Shown one piece after another: positions 1 to 7,519 of a stretch of 13,384 bases of DNA. The position numbers and the translations under genes were made by a program. This DNA is from Desulfobacterales bacterium. Its GTDB lineage: Bacteria; Desulfobacterota; Desulfobacteria; Desulfobacterales; JAUCGF01. The notes beneath the pieces were generated by a model, which saw nothing but the letters and a program-made list of their open reading frames with translations, did not search any database and was not told the origin of the DNA. The stretch's first letter is position 1. Each line of letters begins with the position of its first letter. The stretch lies in assembly GCA_029940345.1 (NCBI GenBank), contig JAOZRC010000073.1, positions 1-13,384 of the forward strand, written 5' to 3'.

Positions 1-17
1 CCTCCACCCACCCTACA

Positions 18-545
18 TTAAAAAGTGTAAACCAACAAATGAAGGATGCCAAAATCTTTCAGCTTTTCGGGATCCGCCTTAGGATGCTTTGAGCGAACAG
101 TGATCCAGACAATATTAAGACGTGCTGGTAAATCATAAACACCTGACAAAGTGTAATCCGCTCCGAATCGCACCTTTAATATTTCAACAATTTCCGTTCC
201 TTTCAGACGCCCGCCTTCTCTTTCCAATATCTGACGGAGTACTATTTTTTTTAAAACCAGTTCCTCTTCGGCGGATAATTTGGATTTCCTTCCTCTGCCT
301 GGCTTATCAGTCAGCCCCGCTATCCCTTCTGAAATGTGACGAACAAGCCATTCGGATACTGTTTTGTGTCCGAATAAAAGCATCCGAGCCACTTCCGAGA
401 AGGTTTTACCTGACTGTATATGATATAGGCCTAATTATCGAATCCGTGTTCTGGGATCAGATTCGTTTTTATATTTGCTTAAAAAATCATACTCGAGAAA
501 AAATAGCGGAATATTTATTGTGCTGCCTGTCTTTTTCAGATTCAT
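18..545 (-). pseudogene. IS630-family transposase, N-terminal remnant with in-frame stop
   Basis: A decayed transposase. The minus-strand reading frame starts at ATG 545-543, which has a good Shine-Dalgarno (GGAGGG, 561-556). It runs 36 codons to a TAA at 437-435, then continues in the same frame without a shift. Across the stop the protein reads naturally (DPRTRIR, stop, LGLYHIQSGKTFSEVARML), so the TAA looks like a point nonsense mutation of a Leu codon. The second half carries the helix-turn-helix region typical of IS630 transposases: SEVARMLLFGHKTVSEWL, then GLTDKPGRGRKSKLS and a second winged-helix segment up to HPKADPEKLKDF near position 57. The frame then leaves the family and enters the repeat at 22-50, ending as GILHLLVYTF. 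The whole DDE catalytic domain is therefore missing. IS630 assignment is from remembered family pattern; the nonsense codon and truncation are seen directly. Confidence 0.8.
22..50 (+). repeat. Dispersed repeat, copy 1 (AAAGTGTAAACC...ATGAAGGATGCC)
   Basis: A 29-bp sequence that matches 11268-11296 in direct orientation with only two mismatches (both A/G). Blocks AAAGTGTAAACC and ATGAAGGATGCC are shared with further copies at 11102-11140 and, inverted, 11159-11197. It sits exactly where the IS630 transposase frame is cut off, so it, or the element it ends, probably inserted there or recombined at that point. Confidence 0.7.
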
Positions 546-690
546 TTTTGATATTCCCTCCAAGAGAAGTTTTAAAAACTTTTCTCCAAGGAATTTCAAA
601 GAACAAAAAAATTGTCAAGCTTTGTTTGTTTTTTTTTGGGAGTTTAATTTTCGCAATTGGTATCAGGTAAACCGCGGGGGCGTGTACAGA
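546..690. other. Non-coding gap upstream of the transposase remnant
   Basis: This A/T-rich stretch precedes the transposase start on the minus strand. It holds the Shine-Dalgarno at 561-556 and a TTGACA-like hexamer (minus strand, 618-613). No convincing -10 box lies at 16-18 nt from that hexamer, so I do not call a promoter. The plus-strand open frames through here are F/L-rich complements of the transposase and low-complexity sequence, not genes. Confidence 0.5.
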
Positions 691-845
691 TGTAAGGACT
701 TGGACAAAAATTTTCCGCTATTTTTATTTCGGTTTATTTTTGGTCTGAATTTACTGTAATTGACATGAATTCAGTGTCTCATCCTTGCAGGACAAAATAT
801 TTTTAACTCAAATACTACAGGAAAACTATTGTCCAAGTCCTTACA
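691..845. mobile_element. MITE-like element with 17-bp perfect terminal inverted repeats
   Basis: TGTAAGGACTTGGACAA at 691-707 is matched perfectly in inverse orientation at 829-845. After a three-base mismatch the similarity continues with TTTTCC in both arms, giving an imperfect 26-bp inverted repeat (691-716 and 820-845). The 121-bp interior is A/T-rich and has no open reading frame. Size, symmetry and lack of coding capacity fit a miniature inverted-repeat transposable element or a solo pair of IS ends. I see no clear target-site duplication: the flanks read ...CAGA and GCGG.... The arm at 845-829 faces the IS630 remnant, so it could alternatively be the true IS end. Confidence 0.6.
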
Positions 846-853
846 GCGGCTTC

Positions 854-1125
854 CTACACCTGGGCCAGGCGCGCGTAAACCTGGGGATGGGATGAATCAA
901 TTTTGGCAAAAAGTTTTTGGCGGGATTTCGGCGACGCTTTAATAATAAAATCATCCTGGCAACAAAAGAGACCCTGCGCTTTACCGGCACCTTTAACTCC
1001 GCGCAGTTTAAAATCATGTCTTCCTTTGAGGCTGCAAACATAAGCCGGGACACATGTAACGCGGAAAGCTGTTCCGCGTCGTTTATAGCCGCATCAAGGT
1101 TTAAGAAGCGGAACGGCTTTCCGCT
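854..1125 (-). pseudogene. Possible frameshifted coding remnant, family unknown
   Basis: Two minus-strand frames look protein-like in succession. One covers about 1125-975 and includes FRFLNLDAAINDAEQLSALH and VSRLMFAASKEDMILNCAEL. A second, offset frame then runs from roughly 975 to a TAG at 856-854 and includes KIDSSHPQVYARLAQV at its end. Neither has a convincing start, and both are blocked upstream by stops. This fits a decayed gene with a frameshift, but a chance reading cannot be excluded. A 104-codon plus-strand frame (917-1231) overlaps it and is equally unrecognised. I assign no function. Confidence 0.2.
1061..1124. repeat. Inverted repeat, 17-bp arms
   Basis: GCGGAAAGCTGTTCCGC (1061-1077) and GCGGAACGGCTTTCCGC (1108-1124) are inverse copies with one mismatch, separated by 30 nt. 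Each arm is itself a short palindrome (GCGGAA...TTCCGC). The structure lies about 140-200 nt beyond the batE stop on the minus strand. It could form a hairpin in a read-through transcript, but no U-run follows it, so I call it a repeat and not a terminator. Confidence 0.45.
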
Positions 1126-1264
1126 TTACTTTGTCCGCCTTGTGCTGGCAGCCGCGAATGACATCGAAAGAAAATCCGAGGCAAGGCTAAAGATCAAACC
1201 CGAATCTGCCCGTCAAGTGTTGTTTCCATAATTTTTAGCCATCGCACGCTAACACCTTTCATAT

Positions 1265-2047
1265 TCAATCAATCAATCCCAATTGAGTTTTATTCACCCA
1301 TCCGATTTTACTATGCGCAAAAAAGACACGGTAATGGCTTCCGTTTTCTTTTTCAATTTTAACTTTTGTGCCGGCATGCAGCACAAAAAGAGAAGTGGAG
1401 TCCCCTGTTAATCCCGAGCGCACCGCGACTTCTCCAGGAAGGACCACCGCATACCGACGATATTGAGCCGCATAACTGTTATAAAAAGCGGTGGCGGTGA
1501 ATATGACGGTGAGCAGTAAAATAACACTTGCCGGTGCTTTCAGAATCTTTTTTCTTATAAATAGCTGCGCTGCCAGCAGCAACCAGAAACTGATATTAAG
1601 GATAATAGCGATCTGTTGGATATTCAACCCATTTAGAAGATGGTTCCAGAAAAACAGCACCCTTAATATAGGGGCTTGTTCACTCTCCTTTTTATCTTTT
1701 ACCAGACCGCGTGCATAATCAAGGTTAAATTTGAGGTCAGGATCAGCCGGGATTCGCTTTAACGCCCGTTCATACCAGAGAATCGCATTGCCTAAATCAC
1801 CGTTTTTCATGTAAGCGTTGCCCAGGTTATAATAAAGTTTACCGTTTATGACACCGGTCGCCGCAACCTGATTAAATTGCATGATGGCATCGTCGTAGGC
1901 CGCGTTTTTATATGCGTTCAGGCCGTTTAAAAAGGCAGCGGTCTGTTGCGTTGTCAGCCCTGATATGTCTTTTCCAGCCATCGTTGTTGAACTGTTTGCC
2001 AGCAACAGCAGTACGCTGATGATAAATAAGATCGACCCGAATTTCAT
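1265..2047 (-). CDS. batE: BatE-like TPR and SH3-like membrane protein
   Basis: The last gene of the Bat operon (260 aa). Residues 1-24 are a signal peptide or N-terminal anchor (hydrophobic core ILFIISVLLLLANSS). TPR repeats follow at about 38-113, with a clear YYNLGNAYMKNGDLGNAILWYERAL-type unit. Two membrane segments lie at about 143-163 and 170-190, and a bacterial SH3-like domain at about 200-258 (VAVRSGLTGDS, GTKVKIEKENG, IGWVNKTQLG). Bat operons typically end with such a protein; TPRs are protein-interaction modules, so it probably docks to other Bat proteins at the outer face of the membrane. The ATG overlaps the batD stop by 4 nt (ATGA), so translation is probably coupled; an AGGAG lies 12 nt upstream. 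No terminator is obvious after the stop. Confidence 0.85.
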   Translation of the reverse strand: MKFGSILFIISVLLLLANSSTTMAGKDISGLTTQQTAAFLNGLNAYKNAAYDDAIMQFNQVAATGVINGKLYYNLGNAYMKNGDLGNAILWYERALKRIPADPDLKFNLDYARGLVKDKKESEQAPILRVLFFWNHLLNGLNIQQIAIILNISFWLLLAAQLFIRKKILKAPASVILLLTVIFTATAFYNSYAAQYRRYAVVLPGEVAVRSGLTGDSTSLFVLHAGTKVKIEKENGSHYRVFFAHSKIGWVNKTQLGLID

Positions 2048-3807
2048 TGGCGTAGCAATCTCCTGATCATGGATTTAACGTCAGTAAACAAGTTTTGTCC
2101 GGAGGCTTCATCTTTGATGATGCCACTGTAGCGGGCGGATTCAACCTGCTTTAGCAAGGCGGCGGCTTTGTCGGCGATTTTATCTGAATGGCCGCCGGTA
2201 ATTAAAATATCACGCGCTTCCGTGTATGTGAGCAATGTCCCCTGCTTGCCGGCAGTGGATAAAATTGCGGAAACAAGCGCGGTGTACAATAGCGTGAAAA
2301 AAGATTCATCTGCGGCGCTTTGTTGTTGGGCCGTTTTTAACGCTTGCTCGGCGCGGCGGGCCATGCGCTGGTAAGCATTGTCTTGCTTGCGCGTTATTTT
2401 AAGCGTCATCAGCAAAATCAAGTAACCAAGCAGCGGCGCTGCCAAATAGATCATAAACCGATGCCAGGCAAGCGGTGATTGTGATTTCAAACTGTCAAGA
2501 TCATCTTTGACCGTAAGAATATCATGGCCGGTTCGTTTGACTTTCAGTTTATTAAGCGCGGGAGATTCGGTTTGGGCGGATGTGGTGAATTTATGGATCG
2601 TTTCATCCACTTCATCCGGATCCGGCGGTTGCACATCAAGGGCCAGCGTTTCGGAGGAAACGGTTCGATACGCACCGGTTTCAACATCAAAATAGGTGAG
2701 CTGAACCGGTTCAATCGTGTAATGCCCTGCTTTGGTGGGCACCAAGGCCTGCCGAAATACTTTTTGGCCTTTAAATCCTTGCGGCGTCAATTCAATCTTG
2801 TCATCAGGGGTATCCTTGTAGACTTTAAATTCAGACGGAATGTGCGCCAGGGGATCCCCGGCATCCATGATGTTGCCGGTTCCGGTGACAGTAATTGACA
2901 GTGTGACGGAATTCCCGGTTTTAATTTGGGCCTGCGCTGTTTTTCGGTCACCTAAGGCGGCATGGATTGAATAATGCCCCACGAGTCCGGAAAAAGGCTG
3001 ATCACCGCCATACCCGGGCAATGGCTTCACCTTAACCGCAATCGGAGTGGTGCTGAGTTGTTTGCGTGCGTAATTGCCAAAAAAGGGATCGTTAAAAAAG
3101 CTGTCAAACGGATTATTTCGGCGCTGACGCTTGCCACTGGGAATATCGCAACCTAAAATGGAAGGTTCAATCGTGAGATCACCTGATTTCAGCGGAATCA
3201 GAATATAAGTTAACTCAATAACGTTATAGTTTCGTTTTCCAATCACTTTTCGATAGGAACGGTTTTTTTCGATTTTTTTGGCGGTGAATCCGGGGAATTC
3301 GGGCTCTTTATGAAACCCGGCGTTTTGAAACCGCACCGCGCTGAAAAACTTAAATGTGTAAACGAACTGCTCGCCTTGATAAGGGTTGGCATTCGACACG
3401 GTGGCAGTGACAAAAATATCACTTGTACTGTTTGTTCGAGGAGCCGTTTTGGTCACCCTGACGGTTATCGGTTGGGTTCGGCTGCGCTTGCCACCCGTTG
3501 TCACGGTTAACGGTGGAATAGTGAGACGTCCTGTTTTTAGTGGAATCAACGTATACGTGTGATTAATTTCCCGGGAAACACTATTATTGACAATACGCAC
3601 ACTGGTCTGGGTTCCCTGGGAGGTTACTTTAAAATCACGGATATGGGTGACATCGACGTTCCCTTCGCCGTTTTTTATCGTCACAGTCAATTGAACGGTT
3701 TCACCGGTAGTGATGTGATTACGATCTGCCACAGCTTTGACTTCCAAAGCCAGGGCGCGATGCGGTAATCCTACGATTAAAAGCAAAACTATGATAAAAC
3801 GACGCAT
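2044..3807 (-). CDS. batD: BatD oxygen-tolerance-family membrane protein
   Basis: A 587-aa protein of the BatD family. It has a signal peptide (MRRFIIVLLLIVGLPHRALA), a long periplasmic part made of beta-sandwich-like segments (for example VQLTVTIKNGEGNVDVTHI, PLKTGRLTIPPLTV, LIPLKSGDLTIEPSILG), a single membrane helix near residue 455-475 (IYLAAPLLGYLILLMTL) and a cytoplasmic helical tail. The repeated 'P(L/T)K(T/S)G..TI.P' motif is characteristic of BatD. I chose the ATG at 3807, one base after the batB stop, because it begins a clean signal peptide. A longer reading from 3840 would add 11 residues that spoil the signal peptide, overlaps batB further and has no Shine-Dalgarno. The role is known only genetically: part of the Bat complex linked to stress tolerance. 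Confidence 0.88.
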   Translation of the reverse strand: MRRFIIVLLLIVGLPHRALALEVKAVADRNHITTGETVQLTVTIKNGEGNVDVTHIRDFKVTSQGTQTSVRIVNNSVSREINHTYTLIPLKTGRLTIPPLTVTTGGKRSRTQPITVRVTKTAPRTNSTSDIFVTATVSNANPYQGEQFVYTFKFFSAVRFQNAGFHKEPEFPGFTAKKIEKNRSYRKVIGKRNYNVIELTYILIPLKSGDLTIEPSILGCDIPSGKRQRRNNPFDSFFNDPFFGNYARKQLSTTPIAVKVKPLPGYGGDQPFSGLVGHYSIHAALGDRKTAQAQIKTGNSVTLSITVTGTGNIMDAGDPLAHIPSEFKVYKDTPDDKIELTPQGFKGQKVFRQALVPTKAGHYTIEPVQLTYFDVETGAYRTVSSETLALDVQPPDPDEVDETIHKFTTSAQTESPALNKLKVKRTGHDILTVKDDLDSLKSQSPLAWHRFMIYLAAPLLGYLILLMTLKITRKQDNAYQRMARRAEQALKTAQQQSAADESFFTLLYTALVSAILSTAGKQGTLLTYTEARDILITGGHSDKIADKAAALLKQVESARYSGIIKDEASGQNLFTDVKSMIRRLLRQ

Positions 3808-3808
3808 A

Positions 3809-5614
3809 TTACCAATCTTTCTCCACACGCGGCGGTGCATACATGGGCATCATCGCTTTGCCGGGCTGATCTTTCAGACGGTTAAGGGCCTGTTGCGCCT
3901 GTTCAGCATTATTTTTATCATCTTTTCCGGGTTCGTCTGGCTTTGAACCCGCTGACTGCGTTTTTTCTTTTTTCGGGGCCTCAGCATCCTTTTTATCTTT
4001 ATCTTCAGGCGGTTGATTTTGAGGTGCGGCGCCTTTTTTTTGCGGGTCATCTTTTTCCGAAGACGATTTTTTGTTTTCATCAGGCTTTTCAGGGGGATCA
4101 TTTTGGGGTTGCGAGTTTTTCTTATCGGAATCTTCCTTTTTCTCTTTTTCCGATTTCTTGTTATCAGGTTTCGATTTATTCTGCTCCTGCTGCTGTTTTT
4201 TTTGGGCCATCACCTTTTTAACAAACTCAATATTTTTGCGGGATTGCAGATCATTCTGATCAATTCCCAAAGCTTTTTCGTAACTTGCCAGCGCCTCTTT
4301 ATATTTTTCCTGACGAAAATGCGTATTACCAGTGTTATAAAGCGCTTTTAACCGGATTTGCGCGTCTTTGCTCTTGAGTGCTTCCTGAAAGGATTTCAAG
4401 GCGGCTTCATAATCGCCTAATTTGTAATAGGTGTTGCCAATATTGTAGGCAATTTTGGGGTTGTCCGGATTATCTAATTGAGCGTCAATAAAATGTTTCA
4501 AAGCGGTTTCATAATCACCTTGGGTGAAGGCTTCCTGGCCGGCTTTTAAATTAGAATGAACACTGGCGGCCTGAGTCTGGGGTGTAACGCCTAGAAGAAT
4601 GCCGAGTATAAAAAAAGCGGCAACCGTTTTTTTGGCTGTGGGCAGGAATAATTCGATTAGAAACAGGATAATCGCCACAATCAGAAACCATTGAAAACGG
4701 TCTTCACCGATTTTTTGGCGTCCGGTGGTAAGGGTGCGTGCATCCATCTTAGCTCGTATTTCATCGCGGTAAATCGTATCCAAATCCATATCGCCGGTAA
4801 CCGAACGTACATAAGCACCTGCGGTGATAGCGGCTATTTTTTTAAGCGTGGTTTCATCCAATTTGGTTATAATAATTTTGCCGGAAGCATCTTTTTTAAG
4901 CCCGCCCTCCTTACCAGGAACCGGCGCACCGCCCTCTTTCCCCACCCCAATGCAAAAAATCTTGATGTTATCTTTGGCAGCTAACTTAGCGGCTTTTAAA
5001 ACATCGCCGTCAGTACTCTCACCATCGGTGATCAAAATAATCGCTTTATCCGAATTGGTTTCTGTTTTAAATGCCTCACGGGATACATTGACAGCGGCAG
5101 CCAGATTCGTTCCGCCAACGGGTATGGATTCAGGGGTCAGGGAGTTTAAAAAAAGATTAAAAACAGTGTAATCTATTGTCAGCGGGCACTGCAAAAAAGC
5201 GGCCCCGGCAAAGGCGGTTAACCCGACCCGATCGCCTTGCAACATACCAAGCAAATCAATCACTTCACGTTTGGCGCGATCCAGACGGGTGGGATCAATG
5301 TCCTTGGCCAGCATACTTCGGGAACAATCCAGCGCAATCACAATATCAATGCCGCGCCGCTCTGTTTCCTGCCAGTGATACCCATATTGCGGGCCCGCCA
5401 GTGCCAACACAATGCAAACAATCGCTACTGATATCAGGCCGGCTTTTATACGGCGGCGTCCCGGACTGACGCTCGGCGCGATCACCGTAAGCCCTTTTTC
5501 AGAAGCATAGCGTTTTAAAATACGTCGCCGTTTGCGCATTCCGAAAGCGAACACAGCCCCCAATAGCGGCGCAAGCCATATCAATAAAAGCATTTCAGGG
5601 TGGGAAAACTTCAT
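3809..5614 (-). CDS. batB: BatB-like VWA-domain protein fused to TPR repeats
   Basis: A 601-aa membrane protein. Two N-terminal hydrophobic segments (about 8-25 and 57-75) precede a von Willebrand factor A domain with a complete MIDAS metal site: DCSRS (D96, S98, S100), T169 in GGTN and D197 in ITDGES. Further membrane segments lie at about 308-326 and 331-349. TPR repeats at about 354-460 include YNIGNTYYKLGDYEAALKSF and YNTGNTHFRQEKYKEALASY. The rest is a low-complexity K/E/D/Q/P linker (about 470-580), ending in PPRVEKDW, a C-terminus I recognise from BatB proteins. In many genomes BatB and the TPR protein BatC are separate genes; here they are joined. ATG overlaps the batA stop by 4 nt with GAGG 5 nt upstream. 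It probably serves as a metal-dependent protein-binding partner of MoxR and BatA. Confidence 0.9.
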   Translation of the reverse strand: MKFSHPEMLLLIWLAPLLGAVFAFGMRKRRRILKRYASEKGLTVIAPSVSPGRRRIKAGLISVAIVCIVLALAGPQYGYHWQETERRGIDIVIALDCSRSMLAKDIDPTRLDRAKREVIDLLGMLQGDRVGLTAFAGAAFLQCPLTIDYTVFNLFLNSLTPESIPVGGTNLAAAVNVSREAFKTETNSDKAIILITDGESTDGDVLKAAKLAAKDNIKIFCIGVGKEGGAPVPGKEGGLKKDASGKIIITKLDETTLKKIAAITAGAYVRSVTGDMDLDTIYRDEIRAKMDARTLTTGRQKIGEDRFQWFLIVAIILFLIELFLPTAKKTVAAFFILGILLGVTPQTQAASVHSNLKAGQEAFTQGDYETALKHFIDAQLDNPDNPKIAYNIGNTYYKLGDYEAALKSFQEALKSKDAQIRLKALYNTGNTHFRQEKYKEALASYEKALGIDQNDLQSRKNIEFVKKVMAQKKQQQEQNKSKPDNKKSEKEKKEDSDKKNSQPQNDPPEKPDENKKSSSEKDDPQKKGAAPQNQPPEDKDKKDAEAPKKEKTQSAGSKPDEPGKDDKNNAEQAQQALNRLKDQPGKAMMPMYAPPRVEKDW

Positions 5615-6609
5615 GGCATCCTCAAATACTTAGTGTTGACCAAAAGCACCCGGATTACCATTAAAATCAGGGCGCTGATCAGCAAATAACTGTAAAATTC
5701 ACTATATTCGGCAAACGATTTTACTTTGACTTCGGTTTTTTCCATGCGGTCAATAATGTTATAAATCTTTTGAAGGCGACCGGTGTTTTCCGCTCTGAAA
5801 TAGAGGCCGCCGGTCAGTTCGGCAATCTCTTTCAGGGTTGTTTCGTCAATATCCACCTGCTGATAGACATAGCGCTGCCCCAAAAGCGGATGGTTGACCA
5901 AAAAAGGCGCTTTGCCTTTACGGCCCACGCCGACAGTATAAATCTTGACGCCGGTTTGTTCGGCAATTGCGGTGGCGGCCTCCGGAGACAGTTCACCCGC
6001 ATTGCTGCGTCCGTCAGTAAGCAAAATAATGATATCAGACTTGCTTTCAATGTCTTTGAGCCGTTTCAAAGAGATGCCGATCGCGTCGCCAATAGCGGTT
6101 TTCGGACCGGCTGATCCGATTTTGAGCTCTCCCAAAATAGTTGCAATGGTATTATAATCCCTGTTCAAAGGCAGTTGGGTGTAAGCTTGTGATCCGAACA
6201 CCACCAGTCCGATGCGGTCGCCATTCCTTTTGGCAATAAATTCTTTAACCACGCCTTTGACAGCTTCCAGCCGGTTAACGATTTTACCTTTGCGTTTAAA
6301 ATCAAGTGCGGCCATGCTTTCAGATAAATCCACGGCCAGAATAATATTAACGCCTTCGGTTAATACACTGGTGTGACGGGTTCCCCATTGGGGCCGAGCC
6401 ATTGCAACGACCAGAAGGATAAAGGCCGTATATTTTAAAAATGACAGAATCCAAGCCGTTTTAAGGACAATTGAGCCTTTCAGTCCTCGTACCGACGATA
6501 CACTGCCGATTTTCATGACCGGGCGCCGTATTCTTTTTTTGTGAAACCAAATCGCCACCGGAACAGCGGCCAATAAAAGAAAAAACAAGGGTGATGCGAA
6601 ACGGAACAT
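5611..6609 (-). CDS. batA: BatA-like VWA-domain membrane protein
   Basis: A 332-aa protein with the standard BatA layout: an N-terminal membrane segment (about 5-22), a second at about 55-71 followed by ARPQWG, a VWA domain at about 87-290, and a C-terminal membrane segment at about 307-325. The MIDAS is complete: DLSES (D94, S96, S98), T171 in PKTAIGD and D199 in LLTDGRSNAG. VWA domains bind protein ligands through a divalent metal; in Bat operons the VWA proteins are thought to be clients or partners of the MoxR ATPase. The gene starts at ATG 6609, 18 nt after the stop of the DUF4381-like gene, without an obvious Shine-Dalgarno, and its stop overlaps batB by 4 nt. Length and order are typical. 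Confidence 0.9.
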   Translation of the reverse strand: MFRFASPLFFLLLAAVPVAIWFHKKRIRRPVMKIGSVSSVRGLKGSIVLKTAWILSFLKYTAFILLVVAMARPQWGTRHTSVLTEGVNIILAVDLSESMAALDFKRKGKIVNRLEAVKGVVKEFIAKRNGDRIGLVVFGSQAYTQLPLNRDYNTIATILGELKIGSAGPKTAIGDAIGISLKRLKDIESKSDIIILLTDGRSNAGELSPEAATAIAEQTGVKIYTVGVGRKGKAPFLVNHPLLGQRYVYQQVDIDETTLKEIAELTGGLYFRAENTGRLQKIYNIIDRMEKTEVKVKSFAEYSEFYSYLLISALILMVIRVLLVNTKYLRMP

Positions 6610-6627
6610 ATATTAAGGTATCAGAAT

Positions 6628-7290
6628 TTATTGATCAACTGCGGGAGTCGTTTGGTTCACAAATGTTTCAACCAATTTGAAATCATTTTGCATAAGCTGG
6701 CGATTGGCCGGTTTCTCGGCAAATTTAATCGGGTCACTGTTATAAAATAATACTTTCAGATTATTTTGCAATTTTTTGTCCAAATTCAATGTGGCAATCT
6801 TGGGCACCAGTTCTTCGGTGGTCATTTCAAGCGCGTCAAGACCGAAACGGGCGTGAAGATAGGCCCTTATAATTTCAGTGATTTTAAAATAGAACAGCCT
6901 GGCGTCTTTTTCAATAAGCAGGTCGATTTTCTTTAACGCCATTAAAGCTATTTTTTCCGGTGGTATCGGCGGAGCTGCCGGCGCTTGCTTTTGTTTTTTG
7001 CGTTTCCATAAAATGATAGCAAGTACGATCAGAAGCGCGACGATGATAACACCTGCCGCAATCCATACAAACAACATCGGGTTCAGACCGGCGTTTTCCA
7101 ACGGTTTGATATCGTAGATATCGGTCATTGGCGCAGGTTTGGCAGCTTGATCAGGTCCAATCTGGGGCTGATCGCTATTCGGTGCGGTGGTAGGTGCAAC
7201 GGAAGGTTGGCTGGTCGGTTGCGCATTTAGCGGAATGTTAGCTGTTAAGTAACAACAAACGATTATTACAATTATCGTAACACGATGCAT
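6628..7290 (-). CDS. DUF4381-like membrane protein of the Bat operon
   Basis: A 220-aa protein with a signal peptide (about 1-23), a P/Q/T-rich linker (about 24-55), the segment DIYDIKPLENAG (57-68), a single membrane helix at about 72-95 followed by WKRKKQK, and a cytoplasmic helical domain with FYFKITEIIRAYLHARFG at 133-150 and LEMTTEELV at 154-162. This architecture, and a position between the DUF58 protein and BatA, are the marks of the DUF4381-type proteins of Bat operons; their function is unknown. Here the gene is separated from the DUF58 gene by about 4 kb of inserted DNA. No good Shine-Dalgarno precedes the ATG at 7290. The exact Pfam assignment is from memory. Confidence 0.75.
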   Translation of the reverse strand: MHRVTIIVIIVCCYLTANIPLNAQPTSQPSVAPTTAPNSDQPQIGPDQAAKPAPMTDIYDIKPLENAGLNPMLFVWIAAGVIIVALLIVLAIILWKRKKQKQAPAAPPIPPEKIALMALKKIDLLIEKDARLFYFKITEIIRAYLHARFGLDALEMTTEELVPKIATLNLDKKLQNNLKVLFYNSDPIKFAEKPANRQLMQNDFKLVETFVNQTTPAVDQ

Positions 7291-7483
7291 AAAACAATCT
7301 TAGTTTCTAAGGTGTTAAAAAGTTATCTGGCAGATACGACAAAATCCGGATATCTATCGGTTGTTTCTTCATCAAACCAATATTCAAGATTATATTCATA
7401 AATTAAGAATGGCCGTCATCATAAATACTTTATTGCGAAGCTTTGGGTTTAATACCCCGCCCCTCGGGGCGCTTCAAAAAAAA
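7291..7483. other. Intergenic region at the low-coordinate edge of the inserted block
   Basis: A 193-nt A/T-rich gap between the Toprim-like gene and the resumed Bat operon. It contains one GCCCC-rich hairpin (7459-7470) and, on the minus strand, a TATAAT box (7394-7389). Nothing in it looks coding. Confidence 0.5.
7389..7418 (-). promoter_or_regulatory. Possible sigma70-type promoter for the rear half of the Bat operon
   Basis: On the minus strand a perfect TATAAT (7394-7389) is preceded after 18 nt by TGACGG (7418-7413), a weak match to TTGACA. It lies about 100 nt upstream of the DUF4381-like gene, which has been cut off from moxR by the insertion and may need its own promoter. The -10 match is seen; activity is inference. 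Confidence 0.25.
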
Positions 7484-7519
7484 TTACCTTTTGATACCCC
7501 GTCCGCTTGCGGCGGGGTA
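7459..7519. repeat. REP-like palindrome pair
   Basis: Two G+C-rich hairpins, each preceded by ATACCCCG: GCCCCTCGGGGC at 7459-7470, and an imperfect palindrome at 7495-7519 with arms TACCCCGTCCGC and GCGGCGGGGTA (one bulged T, minimal loop). The paired arrangement in an intergenic position is like REP/BIME elements mobilised by RAYT (Y1-type) transposases, though no RAYT gene is in the window. The second palindrome is translated as the C-terminus of the Toprim-like protein. The first, lying just after that gene's stop on the minus strand, could also end its transcript. Confidence 0.6.

Noticed and set aside
613..618. TTGACA-like hexamer upstream of the transposase remnant (minus strand)
   Set aside because: No acceptable -10 box at 16-18 nt, so it is not called as a promoter.
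122..759. Long plus-strand open frames over the transposase remnant
   Set aside because: They are complements of the minus-strand transposase and of A/T-rich low-complexity DNA, F/L/K-rich, with no recognisable domain or ribosome-binding site.
917..1231. 104-codon plus-strand frame downstream of batE
   Set aside because: No Shine-Dalgarno, no family recognised, and it includes the 1061-1124 inverted repeat. It competes with an equally weak minus-strand reading, so I did not call it a gene.
3808..3840. Longer batD start with 11 extra residues
   Set aside because: The extension precedes and disrupts a clean signal peptide, lacks a Shine-Dalgarno and increases overlap with batB.
3874..4351. 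Several open frames opposite or offset from the charged linker of BatB
   Set aside because: The K/E-rich codons of the linker give open F/L-rich or K/R-rich frames as an artefact of composition.
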